Below are positions 42,061-52,215 of a stretch of DNA of 64,000 bases, piece by piece. The notes beneath the pieces were generated by a model that had not been told where the DNA came from, searched no databases, and was given only the letters and a program-made list of their open reading frames with translations. The DNA is from Macrosoma leucophasiata (Eukaryota; Arthropoda; Insecta; Lepidoptera; Hedylidae): assembly GCA_036365455.1 (NCBI GenBank), contig JAWQUS010000017.1:4278001-4342000 (forward strand). The letters are read 5' to 3'. The position numbers were made by a program, and so were the translations under genes. Position 1 is the first letter of the stretch. Each line of letters starts with the position of its first letter.

Positions 42061-44179
42061 ACTAGCGTTGAAAAAACTTGGTTTATATTAATGTAAATAT
42101 GGCACGGCTACATTTTCAGCGTATTAAAAATGAATTGTACGTCTAAGATTTATGGAGATATTTCCCGTCGGCTTAGGTACCTTGTACTCATAGAGGTATA
42201 ACGCTGTACTAGCAAAAAGAACTAACGATCAATTGAAGTCAGAAGCAATTGACATTAATTTATTTCAACGTTTTATAGTCTATTCCAGTGGTTCTCAAAC
42301 TTTTTAAATGATGGAACCCTTTTGGGAATCAAAATACTTGATGGAACCTTACGATAAAACAATTGTTTTTATATGTGTATTTTTTATTAATCAGCATAAT
42401 AAAAGTACAATGTAACAGTTACTAATTATTATTTACTTCACCACTTGGCAAGGACAATAATAGAAAACATTTAAAAAGAAAAAATCTAACTAGTGGGAGC
42501 TATGAAACTGTTTTTTATTTTTCATCAATTGGTTGATATCAGGTTTGATGGAAGAAAGTTGGAGTCTCATATCAGCTTCGGCGTCCAGTCTATTGCAATA
42601 TTGTGTTTTCGTGGCTGCGTAGGCAGAGAATCCTGTTTCGCAAAATATGTAGTTGGGAACGGGAGAAGAATATCCAGAGCCATTTGGCCAAGCATTGCAT
42701 ATTCATCTTGGATTCTGCACCAAAAATCATTGAGAGGCGTCGTTTTGAACAGTGACTCCATACTTGTGTCTGATGACATTTATAAAAGAGATTCATATAT
42801 CTCGTTTAACATGTTTTCAGGCTTTTCCAAGTTGGGTAAAAAAGGATTATGAATCCATGAATTCACTTTAGTTTTTGTATTGTGTTATTCGGGAAAATAC
42901 TTTTCAAAAGATGCGCGGATCGAACTGAGATATTGGACCAATTCTTCAAACACATCATCTTCAAACATTTCTGAGTCGTTTTCGCTAACAAACTTACTGA
43001 GTAACGTAAAGCTTTCTATTTCTTTCTTACCAATGCAAATGATCCAAAAATCGAATTTTCTTTTAAAAGCAGTTATTTTATTATAGGCCTGAAACACTGT
43101 TGTCTGTTTACCTTGAAACGATAAATTCAATTCGTTAAGTTTTTTAAAGATATCCGCCATAAAAGACAATCGGAACAACCAAGTTTTATCATACAAACGG
43201 TCCTTCAAATTAAAAGAAGTACCTGCTGAAAGAAACATTTGTAACTCGGCTCTAAGTTCAAATAGCCTTGTTAAAGTTTTACCCCGAGACAGCCATCGCA
43301 CTTCTGTATGGAGCAGCAGTGTTTTATGTTTGCTGCCATAATCCTCACACAATAATGAGAACAATCGGGATTGTAATGGTCGTGATTTGATAAAATTAAT
43401 TATTTTTACCGCTTCATCCATAACTAATTTTAGATTTGACGGCATTTGCTTCATCGCAAGTGCTTGTCTATGCAGAATACAATGACTGGAACTACAATTA
43501 GGCGCTTTATTTTTTATTCGTGACACTGCTCCTGCTGTTTTACATGTCATCGCCTTGGCCCCATCTGTACAAAAGTCAATGCAATTGTTCCAACTGAGTG
43601 AATTTTCTTCAAAAAATCACTTATTACTAGCGTTGAAATAACTTTTATATGCATATCTCACAATAACCAGCAGGATAGCCAAGCCAAACCAGCGACATCA
43701 GTCGACTCGTCCATTTGCAAGGCGAATCGTGTATTTTGTAGACGTGTAACTAGTTCTTGTTTGACGAAGCTTGCCAGATCATGGATTCGTCGTGAAACAG
43801 TATCGTATGATAGCGGAACAGTAGAAAGATACTTTGCAGATTTTTCATCGAGCATACATTTTGTTATGTCTAATACACATGGTTTTATTAATTTCTCAGC
43901 GATAGTATGCGCTTCGCCTGCTTGTGCAATGCGATAGCTAACTAAATATGATGCCTCCGTGGCCTTTTCGTTGATAGTTTGTGTTAAAACATGCATCATA
44001 TTTTTTTTACTTTGTAATAACTGATCTTTTTTGCGAACAAAAAATTATTTATTCTTGTCTTTAGACTCGGGGTGTACAGTTTCTAAATGTCGGCGCAATT
44101 TGGCAGGTGCCATGGAACTGTTAGGAAGCATGCTTGTGAAATATATTTTATTTTTAAAGAAAAATGGAAAGAAAAATTT

Positions 44180-44255
44180 GACTTCAGGCGAGACTCGAAC
44201 TCGCGGCCTACTGGGAATCTAGTCCAGCCGCTCTTCCAATTGAGCTACTGAAGTC
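44180..44255 (-). repeat. T-family tRNA-like unit, left arm
   Basis: On the minus strand GACTTCAGTAGCTCAATTGG opens and TGAAGTC closes it, a perfect 7-bp acceptor pairing. The T-arm GCGAGTTCGAGTCTCGC is intact. The anticodon stem CTGGA/CCCAG has one mismatch. Confidence 0.75.
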
Positions 44256-44492
44256 CTGCCCGATTTGTCAAATCTTTCCTTCACATCTATTGCATTGCTT
44301 TATGGTAGCAGCAGCGCCATCTATTACCAACTATGCTAGTTAGGCAACCGATATAATAGACTTTTCAGTTTATTGAATATCGTAAAGAAGTCGCTTTTAC
44401 CCTTAATAATTGTTTTTATATTATTTCGCATTAACACATGCTTGTGAAATATATTTTATTTTTAAAGAAAAACGGAAAGATAAACTCAGAAA

Positions 44493-44578
44493 GACTTCAG
44501 TAGCTCAATTGGAAGAGCGGCTGGACTAGATTCCCAGTAGGCCGCGAGTTCGAGTCTCGCCTGAAAACAAATTTTTCT
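44493..44578 (+). repeat. T-family tRNA-like unit, right arm
   Basis: Forward copy, same body as the left arm, but the 3' acceptor strand has decayed to TGAAAAC. It is followed by AAATTTTTCTTTCCATTTTT as in other units. Confidence 0.75.
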
Positions 44579-45728
44579 TTCCATTTTTCATTAAAAATAA
44601 AATATATTAGGAAGCAGTTTACTACAGAGCATGCAGAGAGGTGAGCCGTTGGAATCAACAAATCCGAAACTGATATAAGATTCATTAAACTTCCTTCTTT
44701 TCGTCTTTGAAACCGTCGAGCTTGACGTCGTGGCATCATCTTCTGGATCGGTGATTGCTATAATCTCCGCGCGCACCGCTTTTGAACATTCAGCGTCATT
44801 AGAAGCGGTTGTTGCAACACCTTTAAGCCAACGTTCCATTCTTCTTTATTTCAAATGTTACACGTCAGGATAGTGGGGTTTAAATAATGCACAATCGTTA
44901 CTGCGTATAAGAGACTAAATTTAGTACCTACAGTGAAGAAATGTATAAAACTGAGACGACAGAATACAGCAGGCAGTAAAACAATGAACACTAGTTTCTC
45001 GCTAGCGAGCTTGTAAGTAGGTAGTAACTTATCGCTCCGAACGCTAATCGTCGTCAGTTGACGACGCGCGACGCGCGATCGCTGCCTTTATACCTAGACT
45101 CGATCTCAAATATTCTCGAAAATACTCGAGTTGACACCTTTGATAAACAAAAAGCAAAAATAAAAACAGAAATTTAAAAATTGCGTTGTAAACAATATCG
45201 ACTTTAACCTTTGAAGTTAGAGTCGAAAGTCGCTTGTTGACAACTATAGCGTCTAATTCAGAGGCGGCTTTTATCAAAGAGACTGCGCGCTCACAAGTAT
45301 ACTACCCGCTCGTTTTAAGTTTGCCGCTGGCGATAGGTATGACGTTCGAAAAGTAGCGTCAGCAATACATAATATAAAAATATTTTTTATTTAATTGTAA
45401 CAATAAAAATTGTGTACGTACATATTTGGGTAAAACAATGACACATTGTAAGTTTTGTTGTCACGTGGGGGAGGGTACGCGCATTCCACAGACCGGCAAA
45501 CTTAGAGCGAACGGGTTATACAAGTATAAAATTGTTGATACCAAACTTATGAGATATTGTACCAGCTATTGTAACACATGTTTCTACAAATACAAAGCGT
45601 TCAAAGTTCATAGCGTTTTGTGCGGCCGCGGAGCGACCAGAGAGAGGTGTTTTGATTTTTTTTTCTAAATTCTTGCGGAACCTTGACAGAGGTATCACGG
45701 AACCCTAGGGTTCCGCGGAACACACTTA

Positions 45729-45874
45729 CCCCCTTATTCATAAACGTATTTTAGCTAAAGTGTTGCTAATCTCTCCTTTGTCTTTTTCTATCCTGCACAT
45801 TTGACAATGCAACTGACAAAGACAAAGCATTCTATAGCTAAAACGTATCTAAAGTACGTTTATGAATAAGGGGG
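45729..45874. mobile_element. MITE, 146 bp, TTA target duplication, nested in the hAT end
   Basis: Terminal repeats CCCCCTTATTCATAAACGTA (left) and its reverse complement (right). TTA at 45726-45728 and 45875-45877 is the target duplication, pointing to the PIF/Harbinger superfamily. It interrupts the right terminus of the hAT element 14 bp from its end. Confidence 0.88.
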
Positions 45875-46068
45875 TTAGAGTATAGCTGATCTATTCGGTT
45901 AAATAACATACTATTTTTAGTAACGTCCTAATTCTCTAATTGCAACACATCAATTGGATCGTTGTTTGATGTTTTAATTGCCGTAGCACGTCTTGTGTGT
46001 GTTTTGTTGCGCATTTATGTGGTTTTATGTTTACGTATGCGATAGGTGATAAAGTTGAAATTTTTTAC

Positions 46069-46280
46069 GACCCGGTTTATCCAGCGGTGTGAGACGACCG
46101 TTTGATTTGAAGGGTAACGGGTTCGATCCCCGCACCGGGACAAATATTTGTATGGCCTACAGATATTTGTTTCGGGTCTGGGTGTTAGTGTATGTTTTGT
46201 GTGTGTACAACGGCACCTACGACACAACTTTATATTTAGAGTGGGGCTTTGAGTGTAAGCGTATTTTATTTTATTTTATA
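46069..46280 (+). mobile_element. S2 SINE, full length, diverged head
   Basis: Head GACCCGGTTTATCCAGCGGT..GGTTCGATCCCCGCACCGGG, body TTTCGGGTCTGGGTGTTAGT, and tail TATTTTATTTTATTTTATA ending at a Helitron-type CTAG. Confidence 0.85.
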
Positions 46281-46520
46281 CTAGATGTGGCCGCGACTTC
46301 GTCCACGTGAGAATTTATTATAGTTCAGTATCTACCCAGACGAAGTCGTGGGCGCAGCTAGTATAAAAGTACCCTAAGTTACTCCTTATTACATAAGCTA
46401 TCTGCCAGTGAAAGTCCCGTCAAAATCGGTCCAGCCGTTTCCGAGATTAGCGGGCACAAACAGACAGTCAGACAAAAATTGTAAAAAATATTATTTTGGT
46501 ATATGTACCGTGTATACATA
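46281..46520. mobile_element. Two opposed Helitron 3' ends and a tail fragment
   Basis: 46281-46284 (CTAG, minus orientation, followed by ATGTGGCCGCGACTTCGTCC) and 46358-46361 (GACGAAGTCGTGGGCGCAGC-TAG, plus) are Helitron-like 3' termini only 80 bp apart. 46362-46520 contains TCGGTCCAGCCGTTTCCGAG-ATTAGCGGG, a common lepidopteran Helitron/LINE tail block. Confidence 0.6.
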
Positions 46521-46922
46521 CATATGCATTTAGTAAAAAGCGGTTATTTTTATATTACGAGTACAAACAGACACTCTAATTTTATTTATTTGTATATATT
46601 ATCACTTATCACAGTTACACAGTGCTTACACTTGTCAGTTACCATTGTTTACAATAAATCACTGTTTCGTCCATTTGTCGTAATCGAACAGATATTATGT
46701 ATTTCGAATTTGTTATTCTGTGTACATTATATTTCATCAACATTTTTATTATCCAAATATTTTCGTAAGCATAACTTTTATATCAATATTTTCTGCCGCT
46801 TTAGACAATTGTAAACATAGCCACTTTGTAGCAAATATACCAGGGAACCGGGTATAAGACGTCACTAAAAAGGTGGATCGAAGCTTAGCTACGTTGTCCT
46901 TCTTTCCTTATGTTATATATTA
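46521..46922. other. No recognised feature
   Basis: A+T-rich intronic DNA. A 103-residue plus ORF (46503-46814) is rich in Tyr, Ile, Phe and Ser and looks like chance. Confidence 0.4.
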
Positions 46923-47234
46923 TCTATAATATATATATATATATATATACATATATATATAAAAATGCAACCCGTTTTCCTTGGTCACGGCATCACGCGT
47001 GAATGGCTGGACCGATTTGGCTAATTTTGGATGAAATGAATTTTGGAAAACTAAATTTGGATTGAATGATTTTTGGAAGTCCAGGGAAAGTTTGAAAGGT
47101 AAGAAAATATGAATAAATTGAAGGGAAATAGTAAAAACCACAATTTCATTTTTCCATACAAATAGTCCGTATCTATCAAACCTTTGACTCATTATTTCGT
47201 TGTGAGGCAATACGAAGTTTGCCGGGTCAGCTAG
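46923..47234 (+). mobile_element. Helitron-like element, first of a head-to-tail pair
   Basis: Starts TCTATAATATATATATATAT and ends GAAGTTTGCCGGGTCAGCTA-G. The body contains CCGATTTGGCTAATTTTGG and ACAAATAGTCCGTATCTATC. The internal TGGATGAAATGAATTTTGGA / TGGATTGAATGATTTTTGGA doublet is a small duplication absent from the next copy. Confidence 0.8.
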
Positions 47235-47492
47235 TCGATATATAAAAATCAATAGCTGTTCGTTAGTCTCGCTAAAACTTGAGAACGGCTGGATCGATTT
47301 GGCTAATTTTGGTTTCGAATGATTTTTGGACGTCCAGGGAAGGTTTAAAAGGTAAGAAAATATAAAGAAATTGAAGGGAAATAGTAAATATTACCATTTC
47401 ATTTTTCCATACAAATAGTCCGTATCTATCAAACCTTTGACACATTATTTAATTTCATTGTGAGGCAATACGAAGTTTGCCGGGTGAGCTAG
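47235..47492 (+). mobile_element. Helitron-like element, second of a head-to-tail pair
   Basis: Begins TCGATATATAAAAATCAATA immediately after the CTAG of the previous copy and ends GCCGGGTGAGCTAG. It shares nearly the whole body with it. The direct CTAG|TC junction is what rolling-circle read-through would produce. Confidence 0.85.
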
Positions 47493-48034
47493 TTTTTAAT
47501 GTATTTGAATATATATATGATTTATTATATAAGAAAGTGACAACAGTCTTTCACTAAAATTAGATAAATGATATTCGTCGTAAAGAAGGCTATATAATGG
47601 CTAAAGTTCTACATCGAAATATTTACGACAGAGAACTGTTATTTCTCATACACCCTCTCCGATCAATCGATTACACTGAACAGCCATAACTATTCAATAT
47701 CGTCGCGTAAAATCATAAAGCAACAAGAAATGGCGTATCTGAAAGACAATTCCAGATATGAAGTGGTGGAATGTCGTTTTCAATGTAATAACACCGCTAT
47801 CTCGCGACGCCGCGGGCTTGGAACGTAGAAACACACTGAATATTATTACAGACGAGCACGCTGTGGATATAAACATTTTTGTTCAAAAACTTCAACACTG
47901 CATCGCCTGAAGGGAAAATGAGAGTTAAATGCCTGTATTCAAGTATGCTTAAATGCACACACGATTCGCCGGTTACGTTTTGTTCCATTGAGCCTATTGA
48001 CATCTTCGGATACCGATTCCCAGGCTGACACTGA
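47493..48034. other. No recognised feature
   Basis: Intronic DNA without recognisable repeats; several overlapping short minus ORFs without domains. Confidence 0.4.
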
Positions 48035-48150
48035 AAAACTTCCAGAAGACACCAGAGATAAATACCGGAAATAAAGGATTATAGCCCCGGACCCGAAAAT
48101 CGACCCTAGGACCCCGTAGCAGTAATAGCCTGTTATCATTAGACTACTGA
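48035..48150 (-). mobile_element. S4 SINE, head and 5' body
   Basis: Minus orientation: CTCAGTAGTCTAATGATAAC head and GGGTCCTAGGGTCGATTTTC-GGGTCCGGGG, then TATCTCTGGTG. It abuts the next S1 copy exactly, so one probably inserted into the other. Confidence 0.65.
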
Positions 48151-48152
48151 GG

Positions 48153-48357
48153 TAGTGTTCAGCACTATTGTGTTCCGGTCAGGTGGTAATGTACGACCCT
48201 GTAGTTTCCGGCACAGAGGCATAACACCTTATGCCTCAGAAGTGGTAACGCATCTGCATTTTGACCTCTGGTATTTGTGTGGGTGTCTATACGCTGCAGT
48301 CTGCACTTAATGTCAATGTGAACTGCATGCTGGTTTGCCACTTCCATTACATAAAAA
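48153..48357 (+). repeat. S1 repeat, 5'-truncated
   Basis: From TAGTGTTCAGCACTATTGTG to TTTGCCACTTCCATTACATA with an A9 tail. Confidence 0.85.
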
Positions 48358-48766
48358 AAAAATCAAAATGAAGATTGTTTAAACCCTGAGAACATATTTT
48401 GACATAATCGTGGGAAATACCTTGTTCTAAATAAATTGTAGGTTACTTTAACGCATTCGAAAACAAAAAATATATGTATCACTATTTAAAGTCCATACGA
48501 ACGAAACAAAACCGTCCAAAATACACATCAGTATGTTTTCAAACTTCGCTGTCGAGTGATATACCGGCTGCATTTGTATAAAGCCATCCATGAATATTAA
48601 AATTTACTCCACATAGAGTAAGTAATGTAGCTTCATCTACGGGCACCTTGCTCATCCTTGCGTATCTTTTATTAAAATCTCTTAGTTAATTGAGAGTGGG
48701 ATGTCAAAGTCATAATGAAGTTGGTAACTTGAAACGTTTGATGTGACACTAATCTTATTTTGGAAA
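48358..48766. other. No recognised feature
   Basis: A+T-rich intronic sequence. Confidence 0.45.
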
Positions 48767-49132
48767 GCGCGCATGGCCCAGTGGCTGGTGTAGATCGTAA
48801 GCGATCTGCTCGGTTAAGCACTACGGGCGCGGTCGGGTAGTGTGATGGGTGACCGCTAGTGGCAAATTAAATGCACGTTTCCGTGCTTCGGAGGGCACGT
48901 TAAGCCGTCGGTCCCGGTTGCTATCGATGGATAGCAGTCGTTAAACCTTGTCGGAGGCCTTATGGGTGGTTTGAAAACATCCGACAGTGGGTTGGCCACT
49001 AACCCACCCACCTCCATCAATCCGCATTGGAGCAGCGTGGTGGAGTAAGCTCCAGGCCTCCCCCCAAAAAGGGGAGAGACTCGTGCCCAGCAGTGGGACG
49101 TATAATGGGTTGCCACTATTATATTATTATTA
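48767..49132 (+). mobile_element. S3 SINE, full length, best-preserved copy
   Basis: GCGCGCATGGCCCAGTGGCT, GTAGATCGTAAGCGATCTGC, GTGCTTCGGAGGGCACGTTA, GCATTGGAGCAGCGTGGTGG, then CAGCAGTGGGACGTATAATG and an (ATT)n tail. The head contains GGCCCAGTGG-like A-box text but no convincing cloverleaf. Confidence 0.88.
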
Positions 49133-49174
49133 TAATCTTATTTTGAAAAGGAATTAAGATAAGATGTATTACGT

Positions 49175-49221
49175 TTTTTAGGGTTCCGTAGTAAACAAGG
49201 AACCCTTATAGTTTCGCCATG

Positions 49222-49252
<31 letters not shown>

Positions 49253-49420
49253 GTCTGTCTGTCCGTCCGTCCGTCCGCGGTTTAGCGCAAAAACTGTTAG
49301 TACTAGAGACTTGAAATTTGGCACAAGTATACACCTTAATTACGCCGACAAAGTGACTGACTACGTGACTCGTAACGCGCAGATTTTTTTTTTCGATTTT
49401 CATATAGTGTGCGATATTGT
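49175..49420. repeat. Dispersed lepidopteran repeat with a (GTCT)n core
   Basis: TTAGGGTTCCGTAGTAAACA-AGGAACCCTTATAGTTTCG leads into (GTCT)n/(GTCC)n at 49222-49276, then GCAAAAACTGTTAGTACTAG-AGACTTGAAATTTGG. I know this string as a common lepidopteran repeat; only this copy is in the window. Confidence 0.6.
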
Positions 49421-49903
49421 TGGATAGGTCAAAATATTATGGGTATGAGAACATCATTTTTTGATTTAGTCAACTGTTCGTGACTTATTAAGCTTCAAAG
49501 TGCAAATTTTCGTTAGACTCAAGTGCCCCCCCCCCCCTACAGACTAAACGCTTGTTGTTAGAAATTCAGACGTTATGGCGATAGTAGCTACATATAACGA
49601 AATTAAAAGGAAAACTGTCACACCTAAGTTGGCCCTGCAAGTTTGCGAGTAATAGTCGACCAAATGTATTTTACTAGAAAATTTCGAACAACTCCATAGA
49701 AAATATTTTTTTTTTCATTACATCTCATACTCTGTAACGACGGACACTACACTGCGCGTGGCCCGACACGCACTTGACCGGTTTTTAATGTTTACTTCAC
49801 TCTAACCGGAAGGCGTTTACATCTGAATCAAGCCTTCCCCAAAAACGCCCACAACAGTTTTGTGTGTTATTAGGGGAGATCTTGTTTTTTCTTATTTATA
49901 TTT
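49421..49903. other. No recognised gene; poly-C run
   Basis: Probably the continuation of the preceding repeat. It contains an uninterrupted C run at about 49527-49537, a likely sequencing or replication weak spot. Confidence 0.4.
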
Positions 49904-50054
49904 TTTATGGAAGTGGCAAACAAGCATGCAGTTCACATTGATGTTAAGTGATGACTGCAGCCTATACAAAGACCTAGGTCGAAATGCAGAAGCATTACCA
50001 CTCTTGAGGCCTAAGGTGTTATGCCTCTGTGCCGGAAATTACAGGGCCGTAAGA
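49904..50054 (-). repeat. S1 repeat, interrupted by a Helitron
   Basis: Minus S1 from TTTTTATGGAAGTGGCAAAC to ATTACAGGGCCGTA, where the Helitron-like element at 50055 begins. The S1 remainder is not found on the far side, so the insertion was accompanied by loss. Confidence 0.8.
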
Positions 50055-50250
50055 TCTATACTAATATCACAAAGCCGAAGAGTTTGTTTGTTTGCTTGAA
50101 CGCGCTAATCTCAGCAACTACTGGTCCGATTTGAAAATTCCTTCACTGTTAGATAGCCCATTTATCGAGGAAGGCTTTAGAACACACGCTAAGATGAATA
50201 GGAGAGGGTAGGTAACATTGAAACCGCGCGAAGCCGGGGCGGGCCGCTAG
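50055..50250 (+). mobile_element. Helitron-like element, Lep1-type (196 bp)
   Basis: TCTATACTAATATCACAAAG start, GAAGAGTTTGTTTGTTTGCT, CTACTGGTCCGATTTGAAAA and GATAGCCCATTTATCGAGGA body, and GCGAAGCCGGGGCGGGCCGC-TAG end, flanked by A and T. It is the text-book lepidopteran non-autonomous Helitron and relatively intact. Confidence 0.9.
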
Positions 50251-51247
50251 TATGCCATAATCGCCACGCTTGTCAGGAGGATTGGCGATTGCAGTAGGGT
50301 CCATACTGGTCAAATCTGGGCCGAACGAAGCTGGTAAACATGCCCGCAGTTTACATCTTAGTACCGGGTAATGATCTATTCCTCTTCAAAGAACATTAAT
50401 AACTTTCACTCTTTAAATATATTGACTTGTATTTTTATATAACTAATAGTGAATTTTTATAATTCGAGTTCTTGCACGAATCGGGACGAAAGTACAAAAA
50501 AACTGTAAATGTATTTTGCAATTTTCTCATTTTCTAGTGAGCTCGGCAAAGTTTTGACGAGAAATCGAAAACTGTTCTTCGATGGAACACCGTTTGAGCG
50601 CTGACAAAGACAGGTTCGGGGAAGCACTCTGATTCGATACCTTGTCGATAAACACGGCGAGGGTGTTATAGGGTTGCTCACAAATTTTATTTGTCTGATT
50701 TTTCATGATATTGATAATAAGATATTTTTAAGATAACATAAGCGTTATGAACATTAAGAGATTCTGTTACCTTTTTAATTTGTAGTGTAAGCATAAAGGC
50801 ACTCCGTATGACAATATGGGGGTAAAAAATTAATCTGAAAATTCAGGTTCCTAGCTTTATTCACAACGCAGTTATAGGGTCGAAAATGGCCTGAATGACT
50901 TCGAGAAAGGTATGTTACGACCGACAACTTTTTTCCAACATTAGGGGAGGGGCAAATTTTGGTTTTTATATTTTATTCTAATTTTTTAAATGTAATGTTA
51001 ACAGGGTTAATTTAAATTAGCGCATCACCTCTTGCAGGCAGCCTGTCTAGATTAATCCCAAAAATTTGTTCTACGACATTTTACAAATCTTGATAAAAAA
51101 CCCAAAAGATAAAAATGTTTTCTAAAGTTCAAAAGAGTATTCCCGCCGCTGCGTCACCCCGCAACCCCGCTCTTCGCTGCACGTGGCGATAAATGTGCGT
51201 GGCCATACCTACGCAATAATGCCAGTGAAGAGGCAAATAAATGGTGG
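50251..51247. other. No recognised gene
   Basis: 50254-50295 shares GCCATAATCGCCACGCTTG with the fragment at 22055. The remaining 0.9 kb is unrecognised intronic DNA. Confidence 0.4.
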
Positions 51248-51530
51248 TACTGGTGGTAGAGCTCCAGTGACGGAGCTCGCTGGCGTAGGCACCACCGCAT
51301 TACCTAATATACTTGCCGCTAAATGGTAGTGTTCGGCACTATCGTGTTCCGGTCAGGTGGTAATGTACGGCCCTGTAATTTCCGGCACAGAGGCATAGCA
51401 CTCAGGAGTGGTAACGCATCTGCATTTTGACCTTGGTCTTTGTGTGGGTGTCTATAGGCTGCAGTCATCACTTAACATCAATGTGAACTACATGCTAGTT
51501 TGCCACTTCCATTAAATAAAAAAAAATTGT
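51248..51530 (+). repeat. S1 repeat, full length
   Basis: Complete plus copy (TACTGGTGGTAGAGCTCCAG to CACTTCCATTAAATAAAAAA) with a short deletion in the CACCTTAGGCCTCAGGAG block. Confidence 0.85.
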
Positions 51531-51908
51531 ATGGATTTATTTTAAGAATTATGAATTTTAAAAGACTTACAACTAATGTTGTTGGGATAGATGTAGAGAA
51601 GCAGCTAGCAAGAGGTGATGCGCTTATCACAAATAACCCTGTATATGTATATATTTTGGCCAAAAATAGTGTTTCAATTTTTTTTGTTATGGGAGTGATA
51701 AAATTAACGTTAAAGTTATTTACAGTAACCTTAACAAATATCTTGGTGCAACCCAGGCTTAGTGTAGAGCTGTGAGTGTAAGCGTGTAATTTTAATGAGG
51801 ATCTTTTCATAAACTTCTACTTTTTTTATTTTTGTTTTATATTATTTCGCATTAACACATGCTTGTGAAATATATTTTATTTTAAAAGAAAAATGGAAAG
51901 AAAAATTT

Positions 51909-51984
51909 GACTTCAGACGAGACTCGAACTCGCGACCTACTGGGAATCTAGTCCAGCCGCTCTTCCAATTGAGCTACTGAAGCC
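51909..51984 (-). repeat. T-family tRNA-like unit, array copy 1
   Basis: GGCTTCAGTAGCTCAATTGG start and TCTGAAGTC end on the minus strand. The first acceptor pair is changed from G-C to G-T-like pairing (GGCTTCA/TGAAGTC). Copies 2 (52216-52291) and 3 (52523-52598) share this change, so it predates the amplification. Confidence 0.7.
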
Positions 51985-52215
51985 CTGCCCGATTTGTCAA
52001 ATCTTTCCTTCACATCTATTGCATTGCTTTATGGTAGCAGTAGCGCCATCTACTACCAACTATGCTAGTTAGGCAACCGATATAATAGACTTTTCAGTTT
52101 ATTGAATATCGTAAAGAAGTCGCTTTTACCCTTAATAATTGTTTTATATTATTTCGCATTAACACATGCTTGTGAAATATATTTTATTTTAAAAGAAAAA
52201 TGGAAAGAAAAATTT

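Larger units (their letters stand above)
44131..44606. mobile_element. Element with tRNA-like sequences in inverted arms, 10-bp target duplication
   Basis: A 476-bp insertion flanked by the exact duplication TTAGGAAGCA (44121-44130 and 44607-44616), within the zinc-finger codons of the hAT transposase. Its two ends are inverted copies of ~115 bp (AATATATTTTATTTTTAA outward to the tRNA-like unit). One tRNA-like unit sits in each arm, 3' ends pointing outward. The middle (44256-44492) holds GCAGCGCCATCTATTACCAA and GCAACCGATATAATAGACTT, shared with the array at 51.8-52.6 kb. A 9-11 bp duplication plus long inverted arms would fit a Mutator-like element; target-primed retroposition of a rearranged SINE is the alternative. 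Confidence 0.8.
42500..44840 (-). pseudogene. hAT transposase, broken
   Basis: Minus strand, N to C: start MERWLKG (44839), a BED zinc-finger remnant (SPLCMLCSKLLPN, then RRHLETVHP), the LQMDESTDVAGLA DDE motif (~43680), the CTDGAKAM motif (~43560), HTEVRWLSRGKTLTRLFELR (~43300) and a FEELVQYLSSIRASFEKYFP C-terminal region (~42900). It resembles the SCAND3/ZBED5-type transposases from which several vertebrate host genes were derived. Breaks: a 476-bp insertion within the zinc finger, an in-frame TAA after PESKDKNK (~44040), a frameshift just after DVAGLA, and an internal deletion at about 43605-43660. It is not functional and not a host gene. Confidence 0.9.
42286..45888 (-). mobile_element. 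hAT transposon (SCAND3/ZBED5-type), decayed, with nested insertions
   Basis: The left end is the typical hAT terminus CAGTGGTTCTCAAACTTTTT. The right end, once the nested MITE is set aside, reads CACACTTAGAGTATAGCTG, a decayed version of the expected CACACTTTGAGAACCACTG. Flanking GTCTATTC (42278-42285) and ATCTATTC (45889-45896) form the 8-bp target duplication of this superfamily with one mismatch. A pseudogenised transposase lies on the minus strand. Two other elements are nested inside it (44131-44606 and 45729-45874). Confidence 0.85.

Noticed and set aside
42885..44839. The hAT transposase as a domesticated host gene
   Set aside because: Insertion, stop, frameshift and internal deletion in one copy, with transposon ends and target duplication still visible; there is no sign of selection for function.
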